NCBI RefSeq assembly: GCF_007830055.1
Contig: NZ_VLLE01000003.1
Location: 496,001-560,000 of the forward strand
Origin: Lacibacter cauensis
GTDB lineage: Bacteria; Bacteroidota; Bacteroidia; Chitinophagales; Chitinophagaceae
Reading direction: 5' to 3'
DNA length: 64,000 nucleotides
Of this stretch, positions 9,102-17,988 are shown piece after piece; the first letter of the stretch is position 1; each line of letters begins with the position of its first letter. Position numbers and translations under genes: made by a program. The notes under the pieces are model-generated. The model made no database searches. It was not told the origin of the DNA and saw only the letters and a program-made list of their open reading frames with translations.

Positions 9102-10559
9102 ATGAAAAAAACGCTGTCAGTAATCTTATCATCCATCTTCCTTTTAACCGGAACCCGGATCCTTGCACAGGAGAAGTGGGATCTGGTGCGATGTGTAGAG
9201 TATGCTATTGCCAATAATATTTCCGTTCGCCAGGCCGATGTGCAGGCACGTATCTTCAATCTTACGTACGAGCAGAATAAACTGAGCCGCTATCCCAATG
9301 CCAATTTCAATACCTCAACCGGTACTAACTTTGGCCGTGCGGTAAACCCCACTACCAACCTGTTTGAAAATACGACGTTGTTATTCCAACAGTATAATTT
9401 AAACGTAAACGCTCTATTGTTTAACTGGAACAGTGTGAAGAACGGCATTCTCAGTGCGCAATACAACCTGGCCGCTTCCAAGGCAAGTGTAGAAAGTGCC
9501 AAGAATGATATTGCGTTGAGCGTGGCTACAACCTACCTGCAGGCTTTGCTTGCGAAGGAACAGGCCCGCATAGCGCAGGTGCAGATGCAGCAAACAAGAG
9601 CAAGGCTTGTGGATACAAGGAAGCGGGTTGAAGCCGGATCGTTACCTGAATTAAATGCACTGGAACTGGAGTCGCAATATGCAGCCGACAGTGCCACCTA
9701 TATTAATGCGTTTACAACTTCGCAACAATCGTTGTTAACGTTAAAGGCTACGCTTAACCTGGATGCAGCACAACCTTTTGATATTACGGAACCACCGGTA
9801 TCGATGATTCCTGTAGAACCGATTGCAGATTTGCAGCCCGATGTTGTTTACGGTCTTGCGTTGCAAACGCAACCCAAACAAAAAGTAAACGATCTGCGCA
9901 TTAAAGCTATTGATGCGAATATTAAATCTATTCGGGGTCAGCTATATCCTTCTATTTCTGCTTTTGGGGGCTTAGGAACCAACTTTGCGAGTTCTAATTT
10001 GAAAATTACAGGCACACAATTTCTCGGTTACCAAAATACGTTAGGAAAGGTAAATGTTGCCGGTACTGATTATTTTGTTCAAACACCGAATGTACAGGTA
10101 CAGCAAGGCAAAAAGAACTTGGGTGAGATGTGGACCGGCTGGGGCAACCAACTGAACCAGAACTTCCGGCAGAACGTCGGTATCCAAATATCGGTACCCA
10201 TCTTCAATGGCGCAACGGTACGTACCAATTACAACCGCAGCAAGCTCGATCTGGTAAATGCAAAACTGGTAAAAGAGCAGGCCGATATGCAACTGAAGAA
10301 CGACATCTACCAGGCATACAATGCAGCAGTAAACGCATTGCAACGTTACAATGCCAGCAAGAAAACACTGGAAGTATCGGAACGTGCAAGTGTACTTGCG
10401 CAGAAACGATACGAAGCCGGGTTGCTGCAAACAATTGAACTAATTACCAACCAGAATAACCTGTTCCGTGCACGTATTCAAAACTTAGCCGATCAGTATG
10501 ATTATGTTTTTCGTATGAAAGTGCTGGAGTTTTACAAAGGACAGGGCCTGAAATTATAA
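9102..10559 (+). CDS. TolC-family outer-membrane efflux protein
   Basis: A 485-residue outer-membrane channel subunit of tripartite efflux or type I secretion pumps. A signal peptide (MKKTLSVILSSIFLLTG then ILAQ) is followed by the TolC repeat architecture: two halves of long coiled helices with short barrel strands. YNASKKTLEVSERASVLAQK and RYEAGLLQTIELI are the typical second-half outer membrane efflux motif. A HlyD-type adaptor starts 34 nt downstream, forming a two-gene unit closed by a terminator at 12000. The usual inner-membrane ABC or RND component is not next door. Confidence 0.88.
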   Translation: MKKTLSVILSSIFLLTGTRILAQEKWDLVRCVEYAIANNISVRQADVQARIFNLTYEQNKLSRYPNANFNTSTGTNFGRAVNPTTNLFENTTLLFQQYNLNVNALLFNWNSVKNGILSAQYNLAASKASVESAKNDIALSVATTYLQALLAKEQARIAQVQMQQTRARLVDTRKRVEAGSLPELNALELESQYAADSATYINAFTTSQQSLLTLKATLNLDAAQPFDITEPPVSMIPVEPIADLQPDVVYGLALQTQPKQKVNDLRIKAIDANIKSIRGQLYPSISAFGGLGTNFASSNLKITGTQFLGYQNTLGKVNVAGTDYFVQTPNVQVQQGKKNLGEMWTGWGNQLNQNFRQNVGIQISVPIFNGATVRTNYNRSKLDLVNAKLVKEQADMQLKNDIYQAYNAAVNALQRYNASKKTLEVSERASVLAQKRYEAGLLQTIELITNQNNLFRARIQNLADQYDYVFRMKVLEFYKGQGLKL

Positions 10560-10593
10560 TTATCATCATTTACAACCGGAATAACAGAAATAT

Positions 10594-11976
10594 ATGAGTA
10601 AGAAAATATGGTGGATTCTTGGTATCCTCTTGGTACTGGCAATTGTTTTGATTGTTCTTAAAAAGAAAGAAATAATTGGTAAGAAAGAAGCGGTAAAAGT
10701 TGCAACGGAGAAAATCATCCGCCGTACAATTATTGAAACCGTAAGTGCAAGCGGTAAAGTTTATCCTGAAGATGAGCGTAAGGTAAGCTCCGATGTTAGC
10801 GGTGAAGTTGTGGAGATGTATGTAGAAGAAGGCGACAGCGTACGCAAAGGTCAGTTGTTGGCAAGAGTATTTGCCGATGTATTAACGTCTGCAAAGGACC
10901 GTGCGGCATCAGTTGTTAATCAACAGCAGGCGCAGGTAGGTAATACTGAAGCTTCGTTGCGTGCATTTGAAGCCAGGCTGAACCAGGCGAAGCTTGCTTA
11001 CGACCGTCAGAAAAAACTGTACGATGATAAAGTTATCTCAAGAGCTGAGTTTGAAACGGCAGAAAGTGCATACTTAACAGCAAAGGCCGATCTGGATGCT
11101 GCCCGTCAAACCATCCGCAGCGGTAAGGCAAGTGTGCAAAGTGCACAGGCAAGCTTAACCGAAGCAGAAAAGAATTTATCTCGTACCACCATTGTATCTC
11201 CCATGGATGGCATCATTTCATTGCTGGCTGTAAAGAAAGGTGAGCGTGTGGCAGGTAACAGTTTCAGTCTTGGTACAGAAATTATGCGTGTTGCCGACAT
11301 GAGTAAAATTGAAGTGCGGGTTGATGTTGGTGAAAACGATATTCCGAAAGTAAAAATCGGCGACAGTGCTATTGTGGAAGTAGACGCTTACAACGACCGT
11401 AAATTTAAAGGTGTTGTTACGCAAATTTCCAGCAGCAGCACATCGGCACAAACACAGGCAGCTGCAACATCAACCGATGTTACCAACTATAAAGTGTACA
11501 TCCGTATCGATCCTGCTTCGTATGCAGATCTCATCGATCCGGCAAAAGGAAAAAATCTTCCTTTCCGTCCGGGTATGAGTGCAAGTGCCGATATTATGAC
11601 AACGAAGCAAGTGAATGTAATTGCAGTACCTATTCTTGCAGTTACAACAAGAGATAAAAACGAAGAAACTTCTAAGGCCAAGGCGAAAGAAGAAGAAGAT
11701 AAAAAGAAAGCACAGGGCCAGGAAACAACAACTGCAGCGAATGCCGTACTTACCGACGAAATGGAAGAAGTGGTATTTATTATGCAGAAAGATGGAACCG
11801 TGAAAAAAGTTGCAATTAAAACCAATATCCAGGATAACGAATACATTGAGGTGTTGAGTGGTATTAAAGAAGGTGATGAAGTGATCAGCGCACCGTACAA
11901 TACCATCAGTAAAACACTAAAGGATGGTATGAAAGTGACAGTTGTTCCAAAAGACAAAGTGTACGACGGAAAATAA
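10594..11976 (+). CDS. HlyD/MacA-type periplasmic adaptor subunit
   Basis: A 460-residue membrane-fusion protein. A single N-terminal TM helix (residues 5-22) anchors it in the inner membrane. A lipoyl/barrel-sandwich half-motif follows (SGEVVEMYVEEGDSVRKGQLLA), then a long alpha-helical hairpin rich in Ala/Gln/Lys (about residues 100-190), the second lipoyl half (TIVSPMDGIISLL) and beta-barrel domains. The segment around residues 350-380 is highly charged (KAKAKEEEDKKKAQ) and looks like an inserted flexible loop. It would bridge the TolC protein encoded just upstream to an inner-membrane transporter, most likely a MacB-like ABC permease encoded elsewhere. Confidence 0.87.
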   Translation: MSKKIWWILGILLVLAIVLIVLKKKEIIGKKEAVKVATEKIIRRTIIETVSASGKVYPEDERKVSSDVSGEVVEMYVEEGDSVRKGQLLARVFADVLTSAKDRAASVVNQQQAQVGNTEASLRAFEARLNQAKLAYDRQKKLYDDKVISRAEFETAESAYLTAKADLDAARQTIRSGKASVQSAQASLTEAEKNLSRTTIVSPMDGIISLLAVKKGERVAGNSFSLGTEIMRVADMSKIEVRVDVGENDIPKVKIGDSAIVEVDAYNDRKFKGVVTQISSSSTSAQTQAAATSTDVTNYKVYIRIDPASYADLIDPAKGKNLPFRPGMSASADIMTTKQVNVIAVPILAVTTRDKNEETSKAKAKEEEDKKKAQGQETTTAANAVLTDEMEEVVFIMQKDGTVKKVAIKTNIQDNEYIEVLSGIKEGDEVISAPYNTISKTLKDGMKVTVVPKDKVYDGK

Positions 11977-11999
11977 TTCATAAAAAAAGCAACAGGAAA

Positions 12000-12030
12000 A
12001 ATCCCGCTGAGAGGCGGGATTCTTTATTTT
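12000..12030 (+). terminator. Terminator after the tolC-adaptor unit
   Basis: AATCCCGC and GCGGGATT form a perfect 8-bp stem with a 6-nt loop at 12000-12021, followed by TCTTTATTTT. It begins 23 nt after the adaptor stop codon. Confidence 0.85.
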
Positions 12031-12178
12031 AGAGCGTTGAACTATTGGTAGAAAGAACAGCATGCGTTTATTGGGAAAGGATGTTTATTTTTATGGATAG
12101 TCCGGCGGCATGTAAATGCCAATCAATTAAACACGAGAAACTATTTGCTTGAAAAAGGAAGGGAATAATACAAAGAAG

Positions 12179-13228
12179 ATGTCGGTTATTGGCAGTGGCA
12201 GTTTTGCTACCGCTCTTACAAAAATTCTTAATGGCAACGGGCATGCGTTGCACTGGTGCGTACGTAATCAACACATCATTGATCATTTGCAGAAGTATGG
12301 GCACAATCCGAGTTACCTGCGTTCGGCAACGTTTAATGTAGCATTATTGCAGCTGAGTACAAACATGGAAGAAACCATCCGTGCAACTGATTTTATTATC
12401 CTTACTGTACCATCAGCTTATATTGAAGATATACTGGCAGCATTGCCAAAAGATATTTTTAAAGGGAAGAAAATTATTTCTGCAATCAAAGGTATTTTGC
12501 CCAAACGCAACATGCTGCTGAACGATTACCTGAAAGCGGAGTTTGATTTTGATGCCAACGATTATTACACCATCATGGGGCCTTGCCATGCAGAAGAAGT
12601 GGCATCGGAGAAATTATCATACCTCACTTTTACCGGTTTAAATCAAACCACCACACAATGGATTGCCGATCAGTTCCGCAATCATTATATCAATACCGTT
12701 ACCAACGATGATGTATATGGTGTGCAGTTTGCAGCCATCTTAAAAAACATTTATGCACTCGGCAGCGGTATTGCACACGGGCTGGAATACGGTGATAATT
12801 TTTTAAGCGTGTTAATTGCAAATGCTGCCGATGAAATGGCCGGCTTTTTACGCAAAGTGGGTATCCGTAATATTGAAGTGGGTGTGCACAAGGAACCCAT
12901 ACCCGGTGTACAGTTATTAAAAACATCGCTACGTAAATCTGCTAACTATGCAGCCAGCGTGTACATGGGCGATTTGCTGGTAACCTGTTATTCGTTGTAC
13001 AGCCGTAACCGTACGTTTGGTAATATGATCGGTAAAGGCTTTAGTGTAAAAGCAGCACAGCTTGAAATGAATATGGTGGCCGAAGGCTACAACGCCAGCA
13101 AATGTTTTTATCAGATCAACCAGGAAGTAGGTGCCGATATGCCTATTGCTACTGCTATCTATAAAATTTTATGGGAAGGTGTACAACCCGCCGAAGCATT
13201 TGAGCAGTTGGAGCAGGTGCTGATTTAA
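12179..13228 (+). CDS. gpsA: Glycerol-3-phosphate dehydrogenase [NAD(P)+]
   Basis: A 349-residue cytoplasmic enzyme that reduces dihydroxyacetone phosphate to sn-glycerol-3-phosphate for phospholipid synthesis. The dinucleotide-binding loop is VIGSGSFATAL at the N-terminus; family motifs SAIKGILP and GPCHAEEV follow. The catalytic-lysine region is FAAILKNIYALGSGIAHGL. The length matches GpsA. I chose the ATG at 12179, which puts the first beta strand directly at the start as in relatives; a TTG at 12149 would add ten charged residues. Confidence 0.9.
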   Translation: MSVIGSGSFATALTKILNGNGHALHWCVRNQHIIDHLQKYGHNPSYLRSATFNVALLQLSTNMEETIRATDFIILTVPSAYIEDILAALPKDIFKGKKIISAIKGILPKRNMLLNDYLKAEFDFDANDYYTIMGPCHAEEVASEKLSYLTFTGLNQTTTQWIADQFRNHYINTVTNDDVYGVQFAAILKNIYALGSGIAHGLEYGDNFLSVLIANAADEMAGFLRKVGIRNIEVGVHKEPIPGVQLLKTSLRKSANYAASVYMGDLLVTCYSLYSRNRTFGNMIGKGFSVKAAQLEMNMVAEGYNASKCFYQINQEVGADMPIATAIYKILWEGVQPAEAFEQLEQVLI

Positions 13229-13321
13229 TGTAATCGACATCTTGAAATACGTCTGATATAATTTTTAGTTTACTCTTCTGCTCATATTCTGCATTGCTCT
13301 TTTCAACTAATTCAAACGAAG

Positions 13322-15811
13322 ATGGTACGTTCAATTATAGTTATTCTATTCTTTCTTTTTTTTAGCGGAGTTTTTGCACAGGATACTGTTCGTTTCACGA
13401 AAGGCCTTGCCGTTGCAAGCGGCAGTCGTTACGGGCGGGAAGCAATTTATACCGATCTGCTTGCATGGAACATGTATAACGGCACATTGGTAAAACCATC
13501 AGTCAACGCTGTTTTTACAACCACTGAAAAGGGCGAACAAATCCTTTGGCGTGAAATAACTGCAGACAGCAGCGGACGTTTTCGTGTGTTTGGCCGAAAC
13601 TTTCAACGCAGTACCAATCCGTTTTTAAATCCGGGTTCTGCAGACAGAGGCAGCGATTATTTATATCTCACTTACAACAGCACGAAAGCACAACCGGCGT
13701 TGTTGAATATTATGGGCAACAGTGCGGTATATGTAAACGGGGCACCACACATGGGCGATCCGTACAGTGCAGGTTATATGTATGTGCCTGTACTTCTTAA
13801 AAAGGGTTTGAATGAATTTTATGTGCGTGCTGCCAATGTGTTACCGGAGCTTATTCTTAATGTTAAGCCTGTACAGCTTTTAACCAACGATGTTACAATA
13901 CCAATTATTGATGTAAGCCAACCAAATAAAAAAATAAACGCAGCGTTGGTTGTGGCGAACACTTCTGCATCTGTAGTAAAGAATATGCAGGTACAAACAT
14001 TTGTAGCCGGCAAAGAAATAACAGTAGTAATTCCATCTGTTCCTGCATTTGTTACACGAAAAATAATCATCGAAGCAGATGCATCAGCTATTACAGCAAA
14101 AGGCAAATACAATTGCAAGGTTTTGTTGTTGCAGAACGGCAAAGCGGTAGATGAAAAAACAATCACATTGGAAGCAGTAGAAAACGGAAGTCACTACAGC
14201 AATACATTCATCAGTACAATCGACGGCAGCTTGCAATACTATGCCGTTACACCACAACTTGGCGGCTGGAAAAGTAATGCAGCGTTATTTCTTTCGGTGC
14301 ATGGTGCAGGTGTGGAAGCAATAGGGCAGGCACGTGCTTACAAATCAAAAGACTGGGGCACATTGGTGGCAGCAACCAACCGCAGGCCACGTGGGTTTAA
14401 CTGGGAAGATTGGGGACGATTGGATGCATTAGAGGTGTTGACAATTGCCAGGCAAACTTTTCAACCTAATCCTCAACAGGTTTATTTAACCGGTCACTCA
14501 ATGGGTGGCCATGGTACCTGGTTTCTTGGTGCAACTTATTCTGATAAATGGGCAGCCATTGCTCCGGCAGCAGGTTATGCTTCGTTGAAAGATTATGGCT
14601 CTGCCGACGGACGCATACCTGACAGCAGCAGAAGTGCTTCGGAAAAAATACTACTGCGTGCAGGTAATCAAAGCGATGTGCCCAAGCTTGCATTCAATTA
14701 TAAACCGCTTGGCGTATACATTTTGCATGGCGATTCGGATAAAGTTGTGCCTGTAACGTATGCACGGCAAATGCGCAAAGTACTCGCCGATTTTCACAGT
14801 GATTATAACTACTATGAATATCCCGGTGGTGAACATTGGTTTGGCGACCAGAGTGTAGATTGGCCACACATCTTCAGCTTTTTTAAGTGGCACAGTATTC
14901 CGCATGATACAGTTGTTAACACAATTGACTTTACAACTTCAAGTCCGGGTATTGCTGCAACGTATCGTTGGGCAACAATCTATCAACAGCTGCATCCTTT
15001 ACAGTACAGCCGTATTCAACTGCAACGAAACCGTGCAGCAAAATCCATTACCGGTTCAACAGAAAATGTATTGTTGCTGCAATTAGCGTTGAACAATTTT
15101 GGTGCTGCTGCAGAAGTGAAGATTGTGTTGGACAGTACTAATGCTGTTTTGTATAAAACATCTTCTGCAAATGATACAATTTTTGTAAGAAAAGAAAACG
15201 GCAAATGGGTTGTTGCCGCAAAGCCGGATGTGTATGAGAAAAACCCTGTACGTTATGGTACGTTTAAGGAAGCATTCAATCATCACATGTTGTTTGTTGT
15301 TGCAACCGGCGGAACTGCAGAGGAAAAAGAAACAGTGATGAACAAAGCTGTGTACGATGCTGAAACCTGGTATTACCGAGGTAACGGTGCGGTTGATATT
15401 ATTACCGACAAAGAATATTCTCCTGCGAAGTATGCAGGACGAAATGTTATACTCTACGGAAATGCGAATACCAATGCTGCATGGAAAACTCTGCTCAGCA
15501 ATTGTCCTATACAAGTAAACAACAATGAACTAAAAGCAGGTGATGCAAGTTGGAAAGGAAACAATCTTGCAGCATATTTTATTTGGCCACAGAAAGATCC
15601 AACCTTGCTTACAGGTGTAGTGGCAGCAACCGGCACAGCGGGAATGAAAGCGGCCTATGCCAACCAGTATTTTGCAGGCGGAAGCGGTTTCCCCGATTTC
15701 ATGATCTTTAACAGCGATATGCTGAAAGGCGATGACAAAGCAATCAAGCTTGCCGGCTTTTTCGATCAGCAATGGAAGCTTTCTCCGGCAGAATATGTGT
15801 TGCAGCAGTAA
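13322..15811 (+). CDS. Secreted prolyl-oligopeptidase-type serine hydrolase
   Basis: An 829-residue exported alpha/beta hydrolase. The signal peptide MVRSIIVILFFLFFSGVFAQ is clear. An N-terminal beta-rich domain (about residues 20-290) precedes the hydrolase domain, which has the nucleophile elbow GHSMGGHGTW near residue 392, an Asp in HGDSDKVVPV and a His in GGEHWFGDQ. That gives a complete Ser-Asp-His triad. A C-terminal domain of about 290 residues follows the catalytic core. Relatives are annotated as peptidases or carbohydrate esterases; the substrate is open. No T9SS C-terminal domain is recognisable by eye. Confidence 0.82.
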   Translation: MVRSIIVILFFLFFSGVFAQDTVRFTKGLAVASGSRYGREAIYTDLLAWNMYNGTLVKPSVNAVFTTTEKGEQILWREITADSSGRFRVFGRNFQRSTNPFLNPGSADRGSDYLYLTYNSTKAQPALLNIMGNSAVYVNGAPHMGDPYSAGYMYVPVLLKKGLNEFYVRAANVLPELILNVKPVQLLTNDVTIPIIDVSQPNKKINAALVVANTSASVVKNMQVQTFVAGKEITVVIPSVPAFVTRKIIIEADASAITAKGKYNCKVLLLQNGKAVDEKTITLEAVENGSHYSNTFISTIDGSLQYYAVTPQLGGWKSNAALFLSVHGAGVEAIGQARAYKSKDWGTLVAATNRRPRGFNWEDWGRLDALEVLTIARQTFQPNPQQVYLTGHSMGGHGTWFLGATYSDKWAAIAPAAGYASLKDYGSADGRIPDSSRSASEKILLRAGNQSDVPKLAFNYKPLGVYILHGDSDKVVPVTYARQMRKVLADFHSDYNYYEYPGGEHWFGDQSVDWPHIFSFFKWHSIPHDTVVNTIDFTTSSPGIAATYRWATIYQQLHPLQYSRIQLQRNRAAKSITGSTENVLLLQLALNNFGAAAEVKIVLDSTNAVLYKTSSANDTIFVRKENGKWVVAAKPDVYEKNPVRYGTFKEAFNHHMLFVVATGGTAEEKETVMNKAVYDAETWYYRGNGAVDIITDKEYSPAKYAGRNVILYGNANTNAAWKTLLSNCPIQVNNNELKAGDASWKGNNLAAYFIWPQKDPTLLTGVVAATGTAGMKAAYANQYFAGGSGFPDFMIFNSDMLKGDDKAIKLAGFFDQQWKLSPAEYVLQQ

Positions 15812-15895
15812 GGTATTCCTGTTACTTAGTGTTAAAGTTGATGGCTGGCGCACATCAGCAAACATCTCTTTGTAACTTTATACAAACAAACAACG

Positions 15896-16006
15896 ATGCC
15901 TCTTTCATTTACAGGTTTTGGCGGTTGGGTACTTTTGCTGATGCTGGCAATTGGTATTGTGCAGCACATTGTAAGCAGCAGGCGTACAAAAACATCTTCG
16001 CATTAA
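15896..16006 (+). CDS. Small single-TM protein (36 aa)
   Basis: ATG at 15896 to TAA at 16004-16006 encodes 36 residues: MPLSFTGFGG, one hydrophobic helix (WVLLLMLAIGIVQHIV), then a basic tail (SSRRTKTSSH). This topology, with a short N-terminus outside and a positively charged tail inside, is that of small bacterial membrane proteins. It starts 85 nt after the serine hydrolase and stops 5 nt before the convergent gene's stop. Function unknown. The chance that this is a random ORF is not negligible. Confidence 0.45.
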   Translation: MPLSFTGFGGWVLLLMLAIGIVQHIVSSRRTKTSSH

Positions 16007-16010
16007 TGCG

Positions 16011-16733
16011 TTAATGCTGCTGTAAAGGAATTATCTCTTCATTTTTAAGTTCGGTTTGCATACCTGCGGCTGCTTTGTAATAATGCAGTATGGCGGCAAT
16101 CATAGCCATATGACTTACATCGTTATAATTAAACCAGTAATGGATGCTTAATTGCAAAGCATGACAAAGCAATGCCGCTGCGCCCCATGCGGTTGCATAA
16201 AAAATATGTTTTAATGCCGCATCTTTTGTTTTGCTGTACACATAGAGTTCGAAGCAGAAAACAACTACCAGCAAACCATACATTGCATGCAGGATTACAA
16301 AAAAGAAACGTAATGTAATAAGCGAAAGAATCATAAACGTCAGTATCTCGGCATAATTAAACCACGAGAAAAAACGACCGATTTGTTTATTCATCAATGG
16401 ACGGCTGTGAATGATTGCGGCCCTTTCAAATGCAGCTACAGCCGCCATGCCGGTGTACCAGCCGGGAATTTTTCCATACATCCCAGTTGCGTATAAAAAT
16501 GCATGACCTATTACACCGCCTGCAAGAGTAGATATTCCCATTAACAAAAAGAAAAGGAACAGTAAACGTTGCGGCAGCGTTTGGTTTAATTTTTTTGCAC
16601 GAAGATGAAAGCAGGCGTAAAAGCAGGCTGCAGCAATAAAGATGTTTGTAAGAACCGTAAAGGGCTCAAGAATTTTGATGCCAAACAAATGCATGAAAGG
16701 CATATCTGTAAAGTCAATATTCGGCTCCATCAT
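16011..16733 (-). CDS. Multi-pass, histidine-rich membrane protein (DUF6962-like)
   Basis: A 240-residue protein with about seven hydrophobic segments. Histidines recur at membrane-interface positions: GHAFLYATG, ILHAMYGL, CHALQLSIHYWFNYND and SHMAMIAAILHYY. The pattern recalls metal-binding membrane hydrolases of the CREST type, and I think it belongs to the DUF6962 family, but both are tentative. The frame is open back to 16847; I chose the ATG pair at 16730-16733 because MMEPNIDF is followed directly by the first helix, whereas the upstream extension overlaps the end of hemW. It lies downstream of hemW on the same strand with an 80-nt gap. Confidence 0.6.
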   Translation of the reverse strand: MMEPNIDFTDMPFMHLFGIKILEPFTVLTNIFIAAACFYACFHLRAKKLNQTLPQRLLFLFFLLMGISTLAGGVIGHAFLYATGMYGKIPGWYTGMAAVAAFERAAIIHSRPLMNKQIGRFFSWFNYAEILTFMILSLITLRFFFVILHAMYGLLVVVFCFELYVYSKTKDAALKHIFYATAWGAAALLCHALQLSIHYWFNYNDVSHMAMIAAILHYYKAAAGMQTELKNEEIIPLQQH

Positions 16734-16812
16734 AGTGCTGCAATTTTTTGGTGAAAGCAACCGAAATTCTTTAAACAATGTACAACGAAGAAATGTAAAA
16801 GTGAAGCTTGTT

Positions 16813-17946
16813 TTAAGCAAACAGGTCAGCAGCAATGCTGTCAGCAAATAATTTACCGGGTTGCGTAAGAATAAGATGATCGTTTGCTGCTGTAAGTAAT
16901 CCTTTACTTACAAATGCAACTGCTTCTGTTCGTATTCGATTAGCAGCAGCAATACCAAACCGTTGTTCAACATAGTGCAGATCGCATCCTTCCATTAAGC
17001 GAAGACTGGTCATGATGTATTCGTTGAGCTGTTGTTCTTTGGTAAGTTCTTCTTTTTCGAAAGGAATAGTATGTTGTTGTAATGCCTGAATGTATTGCTG
17101 GTTGTTGGCAACATTCCACTGCCTGCTGATGCCGTTAAACGAATGTGCTGATGGTCCGAGACCGAGATAATGTACACCCTTCCAATAACTGCTGTTGTGT
17201 TTACTACGGTAACCCGGTTTGGCAAAGTTGGAAATTTCGTAATGTTCAAAACCCGCTTTTTGCAATTCGTTCATCAATAAAATAAACTGCCTGCTTTGTT
17301 GTTCTGCATCAACATCTGTTTTTTTATGTTGACGGATGAGTTTATCCAGCGGCGTTTTTTCTTCTACTGTTAATGCATAACAAGAAAGATGATTGATGTT
17401 TTGCTGCAACACCCAGTTTATATTGCTCAACCATTTTTCATCGGTTAATCCCGGTGTACCATAAATCAGATCAACTGTAAAGCTGTTAAAGCCTGCAGCC
17501 CTTGCTTTGGTAATTACCTGTTTGGCTTCTTCGGCAGTGTGTGCCCTGTTCATCCATTGCAGGTCTTCTTCAAACAGCGATTGAATGCCGATGCTGAGGC
17601 GGTTAATGCCTAAGGTTTTCCAGCCTACAAGTTTTTCGTCTGTTACATCATCGGGGTTTGCTTCCAGCGTTATTTCAGCATCGGCTGTAACAGTAAAATG
17701 CTGCTGCAATGCCTGCATGATCTGCTGCAGTTCTTCAACAGTTAAAAGGCTGGGGGTACCGCCGCCGAAATAAATGGTTGCAATAGACTGGTCTTGTAAA
17801 TAGTTCGCAGCAGCTTGCAGCTGTATCTCATTCAATAAAGCCGCAACAAAATCGTTCTTGTAATGCAAACTGGTACTGAAATGAAAATTACAGTAATTAC
17901 AAGCCTGTCTGCAAAATGGAATATGAATATAAATGCCTGCCATCAT
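16813..17946 (-). CDS. hemW: Radical SAM haem chaperone HemW
   Basis: A 377-residue cytoplasmic radical SAM protein, related to coproporphyrinogen III oxidase HemN but acting as a haem chaperone in the best-studied members. The N-terminal YIHIPFCRQACNYC holds the CxxxCxxC cluster motif (C12, C16, C19). YFGGGTPS follows, then SKHNSSYWKGVHYLGLGPSAHSF, characteristic of HemW. The C-terminal HemN domain is complete. The start is one of two tandem ATGs at 17943-17946. It is divergent from the Omp85 gene with about 40 nt between starts. Confidence 0.9.
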   Translation of the reverse strand: MMAGIYIHIPFCRQACNYCNFHFSTSLHYKNDFVAALLNEIQLQAAANYLQDQSIATIYFGGGTPSLLTVEELQQIMQALQQHFTVTADAEITLEANPDDVTDEKLVGWKTLGINRLSIGIQSLFEEDLQWMNRAHTAEEAKQVITKARAAGFNSFTVDLIYGTPGLTDEKWLSNINWVLQQNINHLSCYALTVEEKTPLDKLIRQHKKTDVDAEQQSRQFILLMNELQKAGFEHYEISNFAKPGYRSKHNSSYWKGVHYLGLGPSAHSFNGISRQWNVANNQQYIQALQQHTIPFEKEELTKEQQLNEYIMTSLRLMEGCDLHYVEQRFGIAAANRIRTEAVAFVSKGLLTAANDHLILTQPGKLFADSIAADLFA

Positions 17947-17988
17947 CAACCCGAAACCTTAATTTCGATTCTGCAAAACTAACCGTTC

